A DNA stretch of 64,000 nt from Sycobia sp. Sy_11 (taxonomy: Eukaryota > Arthropoda > Insecta > Hymenoptera > Epichrysomallidae), in the NCBI GenBank assembly GCA_018907035.1, contig JACCIC010000036.1, positions 816,001 through 880,000 of the forward strand. The letters run 5' to 3'. A model generated the notes under the pieces. That model had not been told where the DNA came from. It ran no database searches and was given only the letters and a program-made list of their open reading frames with translations. The translations under genes were made by a program, and so were the position numbers. Positions 26,237 through 40,010 of this stretch are shown here, piece after piece (position 1 is the first letter of the stretch; each line of letters begins with the position of its first letter).

Positions 26237-26297
<61 letters not shown>
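26237..26297. repeat. (TA)n microsatellite
   Basis: About 30 units. Confidence 0.94.
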
Positions 26298-26299
<2 letters not shown>

Positions 26300-27855
26300 A
26301 GAATATAAGCAACTCAGCAAGAAATGTGCGACGAAAAATGCTGATGGGCGTGGAAGGCAACAATCCAGGGCCGCCTCTCAGACCTTGGTGCGGAGTTGTG
26401 ACATAAGTAAGCTCCTTCATCCGCGATGCGAGCCCAGAATATCGGCGCAAGATTAAAGGCGGCGATTCATTTCTCAGAGGTAGATAGCGTCACGGGCGAG
26501 CGTGCACGCGAATTAAGCAAAGAATATCGATATAAGACGAGAATATTATTGACTTTGTTGACATTTTTGCCGTTGCGATAAAATTTTCGCCGTCTGCCGT
26601 CTGCCGACGTATATGAAAAGTACGTATTTGTAGAAAATTATATTATCTCGTTTTGTCAAAGACTCAACAGCTGTTACTTGGATGAGAGTTTTTATCCATG
26701 ATTATATTATTTATGTGTGAGTGTGTGTGTGTATGTGTAAACGATAAAGCGAGATCGAAGACAGACATTTAACATAACTGAGACACATATCTTAGGTATC
26801 GCATAGTAGTACTGCTATTGAATTGAATAATGAAGATCGATAAGCTTAAAATCAAAATGGAAACCCCATTCAAATCGCAGACGTTATGTATATATATATA
26901 TAGTCTTTTCGAGAGCCTTTTCCTCTGATATTCTCGCACGTCATTTTATAATAGTAAAAACCGTTTGTTTCTGTGAAATATAAGTTTTAAGACACTTTTA
27001 CAAAATCTATTGTTAAAACTTGAGTATTAATATAAAAAATACCGTATTCGTTTAATTTTATATTGAAGCTGTCTGAATACAAAGAGCAAACAATAGGTTT
27101 CGATTCATAACGTAATATCATCTAAAAGTGCCTAATATAATCCTAAATTATTTTGAAAAGTTTTAATAAGTTCTCATTTTGAACACAAGGACAATTGTAA
27201 AAGCCGATATTTCGCCCATTCTCTCGGTTTGTCCCTCGATAAACGCATACCTTTATTACAGCGAAGCCACTTTCTTCCACCGACTTCTGCATCTCTCCCT
27301 CCCTCTCTCCGCCCATTACAAATTGAAGCTGTACTATTCAGTTTTAATTTCAGAGACCTTAAACGCTCGGGATATAATTGGCTCTTAAATTTCGTTGTAA
27401 AATTATATGCCCATGCAAAAATTACAAATACCATACTCCGCGCCGAGATCTTCGCGGACTTCGCGAACGAGCTGCAGGGAGAGCCCCGGCGAGCGCGAAA
27501 CAGCCTGCTGAGAAGTATGTGAATGTTTTAGAAGGACTCATCATGAAAGTTATGTTCTTGTTCAATCTTGTGATAAAAATTAGGGAGTTAATTATCTTCG
27601 AAGAAAATGCTACATTGTCTATGCGCGCGGAATTAAAATAACTGCTGTACATATATAGAGGTAGGCTTTGTAATAATCAAGAACAATCTTTGCTCCTCTC
27701 TAAGCAATTTATTATAAGCCGTAGATAAAATTGAAACACACGAGTTTTCGTCGTATCAACGTTAGTCTAGTTATTGTTCAAGATACAAAAAACAGTGGCG
27801 GATGGTACAAATGTTTGAAAAATACGAAGGGTATACTCATTGATTAAAAACGAGC

Positions 27856-27857
<2 letters not shown>

Positions 27858-27929
<72 letters not shown>
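27858..27929. repeat. (GT)n microsatellite
   Basis: About 36 units, followed by CGCGTGCGTGCGCGTG. Confidence 0.94.
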
Positions 27930-27930
<1 letters not shown>

Positions 27931-28265
27931 TACGCGCGTGCGTGCGCGTGTGTGTGTATTAATTAAAACGAAGCAAAGAAAAAATCAACTATCCGAGGAT
28001 TGCTCGAAAGATCACGAGACTCGTCGTGCGTTATACTCGCATCTCTTATATTATCCGTATCTCTTCTTTGATTAATCTACACGTATCGATTCGGCGCGGG
28101 TGAATCCCTTCTTTTACTTTTCCACCTTCGAAGTTAATCGATTCGTGTGCTAAGATTATTGATGAAAAGAAAAGCAAATGCCAGTGCGTGCACAATCTTC
28201 CGTTTGCGGAATTTCTCATTCCCAGCGGCGCGGGCGCGGATAAGATCGCTTTATCGGCAGCGAGT

Positions 28266-28267
<2 letters not shown>

Positions 28268-28298
<31 letters not shown>
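28268..28298. repeat. (GA)n microsatellite
   Basis: About 15 units. Confidence 0.9.
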
Positions 28299-28303
<5 letters not shown>

Positions 28304-28449
28304 GATGGAGTGTAAGAAATTCTTGCGTATAGATTAATCATAATTACTTTTCCCGGTCAACTTTATATTTTGCTTTATTCATAGCAAATGAAGGAAGGGA
28401 TGCCCTTTCATAAACTATAAACATATATACGTATATAATACATACATAC

Positions 28450-28453
<4 letters not shown>

Positions 28454-28502
<49 letters not shown>
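28454..28502. repeat. (TA)n microsatellite
   Basis: About 24 units, followed by a short (TG)n. Confidence 0.93.
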
Positions 28503-28504
<2 letters not shown>

Positions 28505-28639
28505 TATGTATGTGTGTGTGTGTGTAAGCTCTGTAAAAGTGTAAAAAATGTAATTAAATGAAAATCGAGAATCTGCAATCTATTTGTAGGGCCAATTATT
28601 ACCACTCGGTCTCGTACGTTCGATGAAGAAATCAATTGA

Positions 28640-29330
28640 TTTCATTGTTAATTTCCGCTGGCGGCCCCGGCCGCGTCGCACAGCAAAATCTCAAATCACA
28701 ATCCTCGACGTGTCTTAATAATATATACGTGTATCTGTATAGTGAAATTGCCACGGCACAGATAAGCGCGCGGTTTTAATTTCAATAAATTAAAAGCAAC
28801 CCTGAATAGACACTGCTCCTCCTCCGAGTAAGCAGACGCGCACCGCCGGCGTTATCCATCGAGCTGTGCACGGATTATAATGTACTTTCCATATACGTGC
28901 GAGCTACAAGGTACGTTCGCGTAGTACTCGGCAGAAAAATGAAGTATACGACGATCTGTGTAAAAGCGCGCCGAGGATTAAAAAACGCGCGCCCGACGGT
29001 TGAATTGGCGACGAGCCGGCTGCGTATTGTCATGCGCCTGATGATTTTTTTTGCGGGGATACGGTTTGTCGATCGTTGCCGCGACTCGCTCGCGTGTCTG
29101 GGTGGCTCGCAAGCTCTTTTTAAACTCACTGGCCAACAAAACCTCGTTACGAGCAGCCTCGCCGGCACGCAAGCTCGAGCCGGCAGCGCGGTTGGCAAGC
29201 CCTTCGCAGATCTACCTCCTCCGTTTGCGAGACTCGCCTGCCAGACGCGCATCGCTTAGCATATGCGCGAAACGATTGATGGGTCATTCATATCCGACTC
29301 TATTCTCCAGCAAAATAGGCCAATAAGTGA
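28640..29330. promoter_or_regulatory. CpG-rich block, candidate regulatory region
   Basis: This is a GC- and CpG-rich island within AT-rich DNA, with overlapping open frames on both strands (28875-29259). The frames are mutual shadows with no recognisable domain, which is expected when GC content suppresses stop codons. Its function is unknown. Confidence 0.22.
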
Positions 29331-29628
29331 ATAATTTTTGTTGAAAACTAATCATGGGTTGTCTTATCTGGCATGATTTTCTGGAAAAGTCAGCGAATCT
29401 GACGTTTTTCTAGGAAATTAAGTCGAGGAAGTAAAAGATAACACATTAATCTATAGATAACAACCTGTTGTCATCCGCGAAAACCGCGTTTATTCTAGGC
29501 TGTTATAAGAAGAGCGTGCAAGGCGCATGTCGGGTGCGCCAGCAAGTCGCGAAATAGTCGTACATGCCTACGTACATACGCATATATACACACATATATA
29601 CATGTGCCTGTGTCTGTGTCTGTATAGC

Positions 29629-29678
<50 letters not shown>
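29629..29678. repeat. (GT)n microsatellite
   Basis: About 25 units. Confidence 0.93.
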
Positions 29679-29681
<3 letters not shown>

Positions 29682-29879
29682 TGAGCCACGCAAAAGCCAG
29701 TTTGTTGAACATAACCGCCCCATCGGCATTCCCGGGACTTTGTAGTCTTTTTTGTTCCTTGGAACGCGGCCGCGCGAACCCTACCGTTCGTCAACTTTTC
29801 TATAGCGTTGCTATAATGGACCACACTCGATTTGGTTTTTTTTTTCAGTGTACCATGAAAATACCTTGACACACTATTT

Positions 29880-30830
29880 CGTATCCTCGAAAGTGAAAAG
29901 AACGCGTGACATTACAAATTATGGGGGTTCGTCAAATTGTTAGGGAGGGGGAGGCGAAGAGAGGCTGTGTATACTGAAATTAAAGAGGCTATCTCTATAT
30001 AAACTTGTGAACATAAAAATTGCGCGACCGACGAGTTTCTGCTCAAAAATATCATCTATCATTGCCATTCTTGAGTGTCAAGATTAGTTTACTCGCAACA
30101 AAAAAGAATTCGCCTTCTTTGCCTTAGATTTCTACTCTTAAAAGTATTAATCGACCAGGTTCTATTACTAAGGCATGCGTTCGGACAAGCTACTATAATA
30201 CCTTAACCTGTATATTTATGAATTTCGTGCTGCTATCATTCTTCAAGGCATGTAATGATATCGGCCTAATTGTAGCCCATATGTTCATTTGTTATCATTC
30301 ATTCATATATTCATTTGTTATGATATTACTTTATCTTCTAACTAGAGTGGTCAATTCTTTATAAAATACATTTCTGTCTTGTTAACTTGACCTACCGGAT
30401 AGATATACATAACTCTTTGCTTCCGCAGTTATAATCTCGAACATTCTCGCAAACTTGAACTAGTCTAAGAGAACTTGGTGTTCCCGACAGCACCGGTAGA
30501 TATTTGCTGTGGAACTAACTTTATACATATATAGTCTGGCGAAAGCACCAATTATGATAATCCTATTCTCGAAATTTGAATCAATTAAAACTACTGGAAT
30601 CTAATGTAAATATAATCACTGATAAAATTTACATTATATATACATACTCATTTACAATATATATAAAATATTTATAAATAGACCGTTTTTAGTATATATC
30701 GTTAATATTATTAATTATTTTTGTTCTTCTTTAATTCATCCTTTATATAGGTTCTTTTTTTATATTTATTATTTCTTATGGATTTTTTATTGTTATTTTC
30801 ACTGGAGCTTTTTAATTGATTATTGTATTT
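29880..30830. other. No gene recognised
   Basis: Unique-looking AT-rich sequence, including a short direct repeat of TTCATTTGTTAT with variants around 30284-30322. Confidence 0.35.
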
Positions 30831-30835
30831 TTCAT

Positions 30836-30842
30836 CTCTCTC

Positions 30843-30896
<54 letters not shown>
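30836..30896. repeat. (CT)n microsatellite
   Basis: About 30 units. Confidence 0.93.
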
Positions 30897-30901
<5 letters not shown>

Positions 30902-31897
30902 CGCCTTTTCCTTCTCTCTTTCTTCCACGTTGCCAGTCCTTCTCCTACAATCTTCGACCGGTGCTCGCGCGCGATTTATCATCCCCGATGCACATGCGCG
31001 CGTGTGCTTTGCGAGCATTGTGCTCCACATGCCGGCGTGCGGGAACACGCAACTATGCCATGGCACCTGCCGACACTAAACCGCTACTGCTATTTACTTT
31101 TCTCCCCTGTCCCTTATCGTAGTTATAGACGCTCACTGCATTATGCACTTGTTTATATATTTATCTCGAGAACGGATACGATACCGTTACGCTTCAAGAA
31201 GTTTAAAAAAAAACATCGAATTTGTTCAAAAACACCGATAAAGGCTGAAGCGGTGCTCAATTTACTGACTCTTTTCCTTTAGGTTGGAAATCTTCGTCTA
31301 AATTCCTCAATATCTTCCTAACTCTTTTTCTCATTAGGTCTCGTTTCAATCTATTTTCATACGGAAGTTCATCTCAATGAAGATATTGTCGAAATGTATA
31401 TGTCACATTATTACACCATTATAACCCACCAATTACAACACCATTTTTATTATTACATGAGGTTGTTTTAGAAAAATCAGTAATTAATGAGATATATGAC
31501 TTAAAAATTTCTGATGTAAAGGACAAACATCAAAAAGGATGTTTTCTGTATATAGAACAGAAATCAATTGATATACTTTTACTTATCTTCTTTCAGGCTT
31601 ATCATTGTAAACCTGTAATGGACAATATACTGATATTCTTTAGATGGCACATCTTGCATGCCATGCATAGTCCCGTTAAAGCTTATATGCGCACAAAAAA
31701 ACAAGTCGCTCAGTTATGTTTTATTACGTACACAATCCCCGGCCGTACCAGCATTCGCTTTACCAACCGGAATATATGCCCACAGTACTGCGGCGTAAAT
31801 GATTAGTATATAATATTTAAGTCCTTGTAATAAAGAGAATTCGCCCCCATCATAATCATTATTACCGTTTGTCCTTTATTTGAACTATGTGTATATG

Positions 31898-31900
<3 letters not shown>

Positions 31901-31952
<52 letters not shown>
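31901..31952. repeat. (TA)n microsatellite
   Basis: About 25 units. Confidence 0.93.
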
Positions 31953-31955
<3 letters not shown>

Positions 31956-32339
31956 TACCTCCAAAAACTAGAAAATAGACAATTATAGGAGATTGTATAT
32001 AATTATATATACATATATTATGTATATTTAATGATATAATAATAAATAAACGTGCTACTGCGGGGCAGTCCGAAGTCACTTCCTCCGTAGATGTATGTCT
32101 ATATATATATATTTTTCACGCTTGTTGTACAATAAAAGAAAGAATATGTTCCTTCGGTCGAATGTTTTGTATTAACTAATCAATTGGCTAAGTATGAATT
32201 GCTTTCCAAAAAGTAATTGATATTTTTCAATAATATCTCATGAGCATGTAGGGTAACTTGGATAGAGATAGATACAATTAATATTAAAAAATATTTTTGA
32301 TATATAGATATAATTTATTATATGTCTGACATAAATATA

Positions 32340-33593
32340 CGAGGGGAGGTCAATAAGTCCTTAAAAAATCTAAGATATGGCGCTCGTAGCATCGAAAATG
32401 GTCTGTTTCTAGTAAGCATCATTCCTCACTAGGTATCTGGCAAAGTTGCAGCTATATTCATCTGGTGATTTCGTTTTTATCGTCAGTTGAAGTAAATAAC
32501 TTTTATTTGCTTATGAAAATGGAAGAAAGTGAGTTTAGAGCGGTGATTAAACATTTCTATTTAAAAGGCTTAACAGCAAAAGAAATAAAAGCTGAGTTGG
32601 ATTCAGTTCATGACACATCTGCCCCTGTTTTTGCAACAGTTTACAATTGAAAAAATGAGTTTAAACGTGGCCGTACATCAACAGAAGATGAACATCGTTC
32701 AGTACGTCCCATCGACGTGAGTACCCCGGAAACGATCAATAAAATCCACTATATAGTGTTAAGTGACCGAAGAATAAAATTGCACGAAATAGTTAAGGCC
32801 ACAGGAGTCTCAAAAGGTACTGTCGTTTCAATTTTGAACGATAAGTTGGCTATGAAAAAAATATCTGCGAGATGGGTGCCGCGTTTCCTCACAGGTGAGA
32901 ACAAACGCAACCGCGTGGTCTGTTCTAAGGCTCTTCTGATGCGCATGCGTCGCAACCCAGATGAGTTTCTGCGTAGATTAAACATATCATTGTAGATGAA
33001 ACATGGATACACCACTGCACTCCCGAGACGAAAAAACAGTCTAAACAATGGATTATTAAAGGCGAACGGGCTCCAAAGAAGGCAAAGACGGTGAACTCAG
33101 CTGGAAAGATTATGGCTTCTGTGTTTTGGGATGCACGTGGTATTATCCTTATTGACTATCTGTTATTAAGTCAGCTACATAAGAAAATCAAAGAACATCG
33201 TCATCATTTGAAGAAAAAAAGTCCTCTTTCTCCAGAATAATGCACGAGTACATACGTGCGCGGCTTTGATGGCTAAAATTCAGGAATTGAAGTTTGAATT
33301 GATAGACCATCCACCGTAATCACCAAATTTAGACTCGAATGACTTCTTCTTATTTCCAAATTTGAAAAAATGGCTCAGCGGACAACGATTTTTACATCAA
33401 ATGAGGATGTTATCGCTCGTACAAATGCTGATTTTGAAGAACTACAACAATCATACTTTTCTAAAGGCTTAAAAAAATTGGAGAGACGTCTGTCAATGTG
33501 TATTGAACTAGAAGGAGATTATGTTGAAAAATAAAAAAAATTTACCCCAATTGTTTTTCTATCTTTTTCTAAAGACTTATTGACCTACCCTCA
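32340..33593 (+). mobile_element. Full-length mariner element (copy A), transposase broken
   Basis: The element has terminal inverted repeats and a TA duplication. The left end reads GAGGGGAGGTCAATAAGTCC and the right end, inverted, GAGGGTAGGTCAATAAGTCT, flanked by TA at 32338-32339 and 33594-33595. At about 1254 bp it has the usual mariner length. It encodes a decayed transposase (32513-33534) with an N-terminal HTH region (AVIKHFYLKGL, VYN-EFKRGRTST), WVPRFLT, VDETWIHH and a C-terminal CIELEGDYVEK. Confidence 0.9.
32513..33534 (+). pseudogene. Mariner transposase pseudogene (copy A)
   Basis: The frame starts with MKMEESEFRAVIKHF at 32513 and is interrupted by a TGA at 32648-32650, where the family has Trp (VYN-W). 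A frameshift follows between FLRRLN and IIVDETWIHH at about 32985, with more shifts around the second and third catalytic motifs. The first catalytic Asp (VDETW) is present. The second position reads QNNARVH instead of the family's QDNA, so the Asp is lost. The third motif is altered (SPNLDSND). The enzyme would not be functional. Confidence 0.88.
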
Positions 33594-34779
33594 TATATAA
33601 TTTTTTGTTTTACTTAGATATGAAAAATTTAAAGATATTTTTAATTTTACCAGAAAAAAATTTTTTGTCTGAATATCTAATCAGCACATTTCCATAAATT
33701 TAACGGTTCCTTTTCAAGTTTAGTCCATAATCGCAACATTGTAAGAAAGTTTTTATGCCTTATTATAATTCCATCTACTCGGTGTTCTTTTTTGTTTAAT
33801 GCTACTCATGATTGTATTGACGATTTGAGCGATATTGTTCAAATCTTCGTTGTTCTGATTATTATTTGAAACTATCAATCATAAAAAACTGTAAATATAA
33901 AAGACAGCAAATAATCCATGCCGAATTTCTAGAGCGCTATTGTGACTTAGCGATGAGTGAAGCGTAGCGTAGATGAAAAATGTCCTTTTCAACTTTCATT
34001 GAGGCTTTTATAGTCGTTTGCTTTCACTAACAGTGAAATCAATCATTGCAATGCATTTATAGAACTGGAAATTTTGACATCCAATGCATTATCGCAAGAA
34101 CATCTGTCCGCCAAGTGTCTATGGAAAAGCTATATATAACTATTGTCTTATTGAGGAGTCCAGATTATTATGATCTTTGACAAAATAACGAATAATGCAG
34201 TTTTTTTATAAAAGTTATTATAATCCAAGCAGGTCTATTTCTTTTAGATTACTTAAAGAGGTTAAATTTTTAAAAATTGCACATACTACTATGTTTTCAG
34301 ATACAAGTATTGCAGGGATATAATTTTTGTATTATCCTTCAAAATATTTCTTGCGAAAAGTCTCAGAATTTAAAAAAAATTTGGCATCTCGGCAAAGGTC
34401 TAGTCACGTGATAGGAAGTCAAATATATGCCAGTTTAAATATTTATTTGGAGATGGTTATTTGAAAGATCACTTTTAAAAGATTATCGGTGTAAGATGTG
34501 ATTGAAAACACGGCAAAACTTATGATAAGAGATTTGACAACGATTTTTATTAATATAATATTAATCTTTTTGTAATTTACCAGGATTCTAAAAAAGACAT
34601 TCTAACCTCTATAGTGTATTCAAATGTATTTCGAGCTTCCATAATTATTTCGAAGAAAGTGATAACTGGATAAAAAACCTGCCGAAAATGTGTAAATTAA
34701 AAATTGATACAGCGTTTAGTAAGAATTTATTCCCTGAAGGTGAAGAAGCGGTTCAAAACGTTGGGGGAAGTACTCAGAA

Positions 34780-34978
34780 GATATGTTAAATTATGTTGAC
34801 GGTGATAGTTAGATTGTTCTTTGCTAACATAGTATGTTGATTACTTTTATTTTTAATATATTTTTATTTTTAGTAATAACATTTATTTCAAATCGTACGA
34901 GGGTGGTTATACATATGGAGAGTCTGACTGTCATTATAACTAGGATTATGTAAAGTCTGTAAAATGTAAGACCGATAA
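34780..34978 (-). repeat. Unnamed interspersed repeat family, inverted copy
   Basis: On the minus strand: TATTATCGGTCTTACA, ATAATGACAGTCAGACTC, TATTACTAAAAATAAAAAT and GTTAGCAAAGAACAATCT. The GTTAGCAAAGAACAA segment is shared with the 20-kb copy, linking the two at their 3' parts. Confidence 0.62.
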
Positions 34979-36131
34979 TATTTGTTAATTTAACAACAAT
35001 TGTCATAAGAAAAATTTTAATAATTAGTGAATAACCTTGCCTAGTAGAACTCAACATTTAAACATACCCTCGATACACGAACACGAATCTTAATAATATT
35101 ATAATTTAATAGAAAATGTACCCGTCAAGTCTTTTTATCGGTACGTCGTTTTTGCTCGATAGACAATGATGTTTTGTCAAAAATATTCCCTGTTAAAAAT
35201 TAGCACGTGACTGCTAATATAGTATAATAATGTATATTCCATATAAGTAACCAGAAGCGTTTTCGTTATCTATAAGATCGTTGAGATTATTTGTTTTCCG
35301 CATTACTATTTTTATTTATTATGATATAAGCATGCAAAATTTCACATCCTTCCAAAACTATCTATTTATAATTAGCTTACGTATAATATTTTAGCAAAAA
35401 GAAGACAATTTGTACTTTCACTATTATTATACTTTAATTCAATTATTATGCAGACACATTATCTATATAAAACCTATACTTCTTGATGTCTATTTCACAA
35501 TTTATAACCGATTGTTTTAGCTAATTTCGTTCACAAAATTGCATATCCAGTTTATGTTACAGATGATCTGATAGATTATTATTGATGTTTATATATACCA
35601 AATGTATTTTCTACTGTCTTTACTCCGAGCAAAATCCGAGATATTTATACTTAGAAGCTATCGTTTATATTATATAGAATTTCTATATCTGAACAGTGTC
35701 TTTTAAGTATCCTATACATCGTTCGACGAAAATTAACAGGGCAGTTCTATTCGTTAAAACTCTCTTATTCATACAATTGTATATTAGAAAATAAAATTTT
35801 ATTAAACAAATTCAGTAACTTTGGTTACTAAGGCGTATTTATATAGGTATGGATAATTAGGAATTCGAAAATTCGAGCGAATCAACCTGCATCTAGTTGT
35901 ACGAGCAAAGACATTGTAATCTATGGCTGGCTGGATGGTCCTAAACTTGTACTTGCATCTTCAGCCGATCGAGACAAAAAGATTAGATTACTAAAATATT
36001 TAAAAACCGTATCTTGGCGTAATGTTTGCATATAGAGTTGAACAAAATACAATTGAACGCTTATCGCTGCAGTGTTGACCTTGTTTTATGTCATTATCTA
36101 GATATTAAATATACAAATTTATTTTCACGTA

Positions 36132-36135
<4 letters not shown>

Positions 36136-36188
<53 letters not shown>
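36136..36188. repeat. (TA)n microsatellite
   Basis: About 26 units. Confidence 0.93.
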
Positions 36189-36192
<4 letters not shown>

Positions 36193-37511
36193 TTATGAAT
36201 TTCTGATTTTATTTGTGATACCATTGAAATTTCATATCTGGATTTATTATTAATACTAAATATGTGCATTTAATCTTCAATTAGTATAGAATTTATCATT
36301 TATTTGAAAAAATTTTCTACACTGCGGCCTTCAAAAATTTTTTAAAGAAAACACAACTAAAATATACATTTTTCATTATCACTTTTCGTTTACCATGTCC
36401 GTGTACATATCTAAAAAATACGATGTATTTAAAATTATTTCTAAAATACTTTGAGCATACTGTATGAGAATGAAAATTTTATTATACAAATTATTTGAAA
36501 TTCAGTATTTAGTTCCCGAAATGATCAATTCATCATAAAATTTATATGGATGTGTTACACTTTTTGTTAAAAGTATATTCTTATGAAGCACATAGCAAAA
36601 TAAAAATCAATTGTACTACAACAGATGTCATGTAGAAAAATATAGCAATTTCAATTTGAATTATTAATTTTTCATTATAAATTAATCGATGTATGAAAGT
36701 AAGAAGTTTCGGGACACATCCAAAATTTTACACAAAACTTTACTATATAGTAACTAGATAGGAAAACATGAGGATAGGCCAGTGAAGAATAGAACTGCTC
36801 ATTTTGATAGCTCCTCAATTTAAAAAGACGATTGTTAAAAAGTAGAATGTTTAATATATATTATAGGTTAGGTATAATTTACCAACTAACAGATGCATAC
36901 ATTAAAGATCATTAATGATGTACTTGCATGTTTCGCCTAGAGCAGCTTGTCATGTTAAAAAGTACTGCACCATACCGTGATCTGCCCATATCTGATCATT
37001 ACTAACATTTAAAGTATTTTAATTTTGATAATAGCAGCCGTAAACCTAATTTTATAGTTACAAAAGTACCATATTTTATGATGAATTTAGTTTAAGAGAC
37101 ACTTTCATCTTCTATAAATGTACGTTTATCTGATTCAGACACAATATTTGGATGTAAGTTTATATCTATCACAAGGAAGGAATGACTAAATACGTCTGCC
37201 TACGAGGGCGAACGACTGAAGACTGACTAAAATATACAAAATGAAGAGCTCTGAACACTCAGTATTAAGCGAACAGACCAATAAAAAACTTCAGGTATGC
37301 AAATCGACATAAATTATTTGCCACGCGGGACAGTGAACAATCCCTAGAGGTACACATAATAAGAGGACATCTACGGTGCAGACTAGAATAAAATTACTCG
37401 AACCTATTGGAATCTAATATATAAAAAGAAATTGAAATAGAGAGATAGAAATAGAAAATGACCGGTTAATGTCAAATCATGCCACTATATTATTATAGGT
37501 TAAATGAAAAT

Positions 37512-37515
<4 letters not shown>

Positions 37516-37564
<49 letters not shown>

Positions 37565-37587
37565 TTATCTGTCTTTCTCTCTCTCTC
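37516..37587. repeat. Imperfect (CT)n tract
   Basis: CT units with ATCT, TTAT and GTCT interruptions. Confidence 0.9.
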
Positions 37588-39025
37588 ATATTAGACCACT
37601 AATACTTCGCTTTTTTGCATTTCAAGAATATTAGGACCATTGGTTGCTCAAATAGTTTTTACTAAATTATGTACTTCATAAATAATACACTGAAATAAAA
37701 TTGCAAAATCGGTCACGAAGTCATTGCTAGTTATTGGAAAATACTTGAAATCTAACTCTATATGTACAACTTTTTTACGCAACACGAGGACGCGGAGACG
37801 TCACAAAAAATTTCATCTACTTCAATATAACTATCATGACCATTATGGCAATAAATGCAATTCAAAACACGTGCTATAATTTAAAGCATCTCATTTATTA
37901 TTTTGAGCATAAATCCGAAATACATGCTGCTGTAGCTCGTGTGTACTAAATTGTAACATAAGTTTTGTCGCGCACTAGTATTTTATTGACATAATGGTTA
38001 TTATACAATAAACGAATACTTCTGTAGTAAATGGCCATTATTATGGGGCGTAAAACAGATTTAAATTCAGCACTGTATTGTGAGCTTCGCAAAAAATTTA
38101 TTTATAAATAAATACGTATAATGATCTGTCGAGTTAATTTTTTTACTTTAAAATATCAGTAAGTAAAGTAAAAATGTAAAAATATTAAACATTAAGAAAA
38201 AAATTTATTTCTTCCTTGTACGTTCTCTCCGAGAGTAATCTATTCTAATCACTTCTACTATTAATATAATTTATTTAGATTACGTTATTGATACAATATT
38301 TGTTCTCAACTACTCCATGAACATATGACCAAATTTTCACCAATGAATGGACAATCTGGTCACCTGGATAAATAGACTTAAATATATTTTTGTTTTCTTT
38401 ATTTGCTTTCTAAAAAAATCATACTTTATATCTATAACCTTCGATCAAAATCGCTCGGAATGTTCACTATCTAATGTAACTTTTTTCATTTTCATAAATT
38501 GTAATTAGTTTTGGAATTTGTATTTATATACTATTATATAATGATTATAACCATGATGCCTAACTAATAGTGTCAAACAGATCCATATAAGCTGTTTCTG
38601 ATGAAAAAGCTACCGACGATACCTATCCTTTCATTTTCCAGCAAATAATAGATTCGTCATGCAGGTTTAATCACTAAGATGCGATACTCTTTCGATGAGT
38701 CTTTAATCTAAATTAAAAATATTGTCAATCATTGGAATAATTGAAATTGAAGGATTTAACGGTGACCATCCAGTATATGAAAATACTTGTTTAATAAATT
38801 TAAAATATAGAGTTGGAATAATAGAACAAATATTTATCGTACGGGTTTCGCCTTGGAACACCTTGTACGTCTAAAATTAGGGCACCTGTTATTCTACTAA
38901 TACGCTAACAGGTGTCGCTGAGTGAAAACCGTATAATTAATATTTGTTATCAGGTATGTGAATAAGTCTTTCCCGTTTTTTTTCAAATTTTGAGCCTTTA
39001 TTGTGAAAAAATGGTTACAAATGAA

Positions 39026-39778
39026 TTATTGAAAGTATTGGCCATCGCTAGCTACAACTTTTTCCCATCTTTCTGGCAACATACGAATCCCGTTGCGAAA
39101 AAATTCGACCAGTTTGGCCTCTATCCAGTCATCCACCCATTTTTGGGCTTCCTCGTAGGAATGGAAGTGCTGGTCAGCCAGGCCATGCGTCATCGATCTG
39201 AAGAGATGGTAATCAGACGGAGCAACGTCTGGACTATACGGCGGGTGGGGTAGGACTTCCCATTTGAGCGTTTCTAAGTATGTTTTCACCGGCGGTGCAA
39301 CATGTGGGCGAGCATTGTCATGTTGCAAAATAACTTTGTCGTGCCTGTCGGAGTATTGTGGCCGTTTTTCTCGCAGTGCGCGGCTCAAACGCATCAATTG
39401 TCGTCGATAGACCTCGCCTGTGATCCTTTCATTCGGTTTCAGAAGCTCATAGTAAACCACACCTAGCTGGTCCCACCATATACAGAGCATGAGCTTGGCG
39501 CCATGAATATTTGGCTTGGCCGTCGATGATGATGCATGGCCGGGTAGTCCCCATGATTTTCTTCGCTTCGGATTATCGTAACGTATCCACTTTTCATCGC
39601 CAGTCACGATACGATGCAGAAAACCCTTTCTTTTATGTCGCTGAAGCAGCTGTTCGCAAGTGAAAAAACGCCATTCGACGTGTCTCAGCTTCAGTTCGTA
39701 CGGCACCCAATTTCCTTGCTTTTGGATCATTCCCATGGCTTTCAAACGCTTGGAAATGGTTGTTCGGTCAACTCCCAA
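39026..39778 (-). CDS. Mariner transposase, C-terminal 250 residues open (element copy B)
   Basis: This is a DD34D transposase that would bind the element's ends and cut and paste it at TA sites. Visible motifs are a second HTH region (TTISKRLKAMG), WVPYELK, VTGDEKW (first Asp), LCIWWDQLGVVYYELL, LQHDNARPH (second Asp) and YSPDVAPSDYHLF (third Asp, 34 residues after the second), ending in VASDGQYFQ. The catalytic triad is intact. The N-terminus is in other frames (MSKFEPSRR at about 40010, then SGDFDVEDKERSGRP). It is separated by a frameshift near 39855 and an apparent deletion of roughly 15-20 codons near 39785. The gene as a whole is therefore broken despite the long open frame. Confidence 0.88.
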   Translation of the reverse strand: MGVDRTTISKRLKAMGMIQKQGNWVPYELKLRHVEWRFFTCEQLLQRHKRKGFLHRIVTGDEKWIRYDNPKRRKSWGLPGHASSSTAKPNIHGAKLMLCIWWDQLGVVYYELLKPNERITGEVYRRQLMRLSRALREKRPQYSDRHDKVILQHDNARPHVAPPVKTYLETLKWEVLPHPPYSPDVAPSDYHLFRSMTHGLADQHFHSYEEAQKWVDDWIEAKLVEFFRNGIRMLPERWEKVVASDGQYFQ

Positions 39779-40010
39779 TGCGCCAATTCTCGATCTTCAA
39801 AGATTTGCGGCCGCCCGGAACGCTCCTTGTCTTCCACGTCGAAATCACCGCTTTTGAAGTCGAAACCATCCGCGAACACTTGAATCATCGACACAACCTT
39901 CTCCATAAGCCTCCTGAAGCAATCGATGCGTCTCGGCAGCAGATTTCTTCAAATTGAACCAATAAAGTAAAACTTCCCGCAAATGACGTCGACTCGGCTC
40001 AAATTTCGAC
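39779..40010 (-). pseudogene. Mariner copy B, frameshifted transposase N-terminus
   Basis: Translation from the ATG at about 40010 gives MSKFEPSRRHLREVLLYWF, LKKSAAETHRLL and VRGWFR, the first helix-turn-helix of a mauritiana-type transposase. A shift of one base then leads into FKSGDFDVEDKERSGRP. The linker to the second HTH is missing, which accounts for the short element. Confidence 0.75.

Larger units (their letters stand above)
35000..38940. other. Long AT-rich gene desert
   Basis: Nearly 4 kb with only the (TA)n at 36136 and (CT)n at 37516. No exon, element end or family repeat was recognised on either strand. Confidence 0.45.

Noticed and set aside
28875..29326. Open frames of 91-125 codons on both strands
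   Set aside because: Same reason: GC-rich sequence keeps several frames open, and none resembles a known protein.
31618..31806. 62-codon plus-strand frame
   Set aside because: GC-balanced but without domain, splice sites in phase or repeat support.
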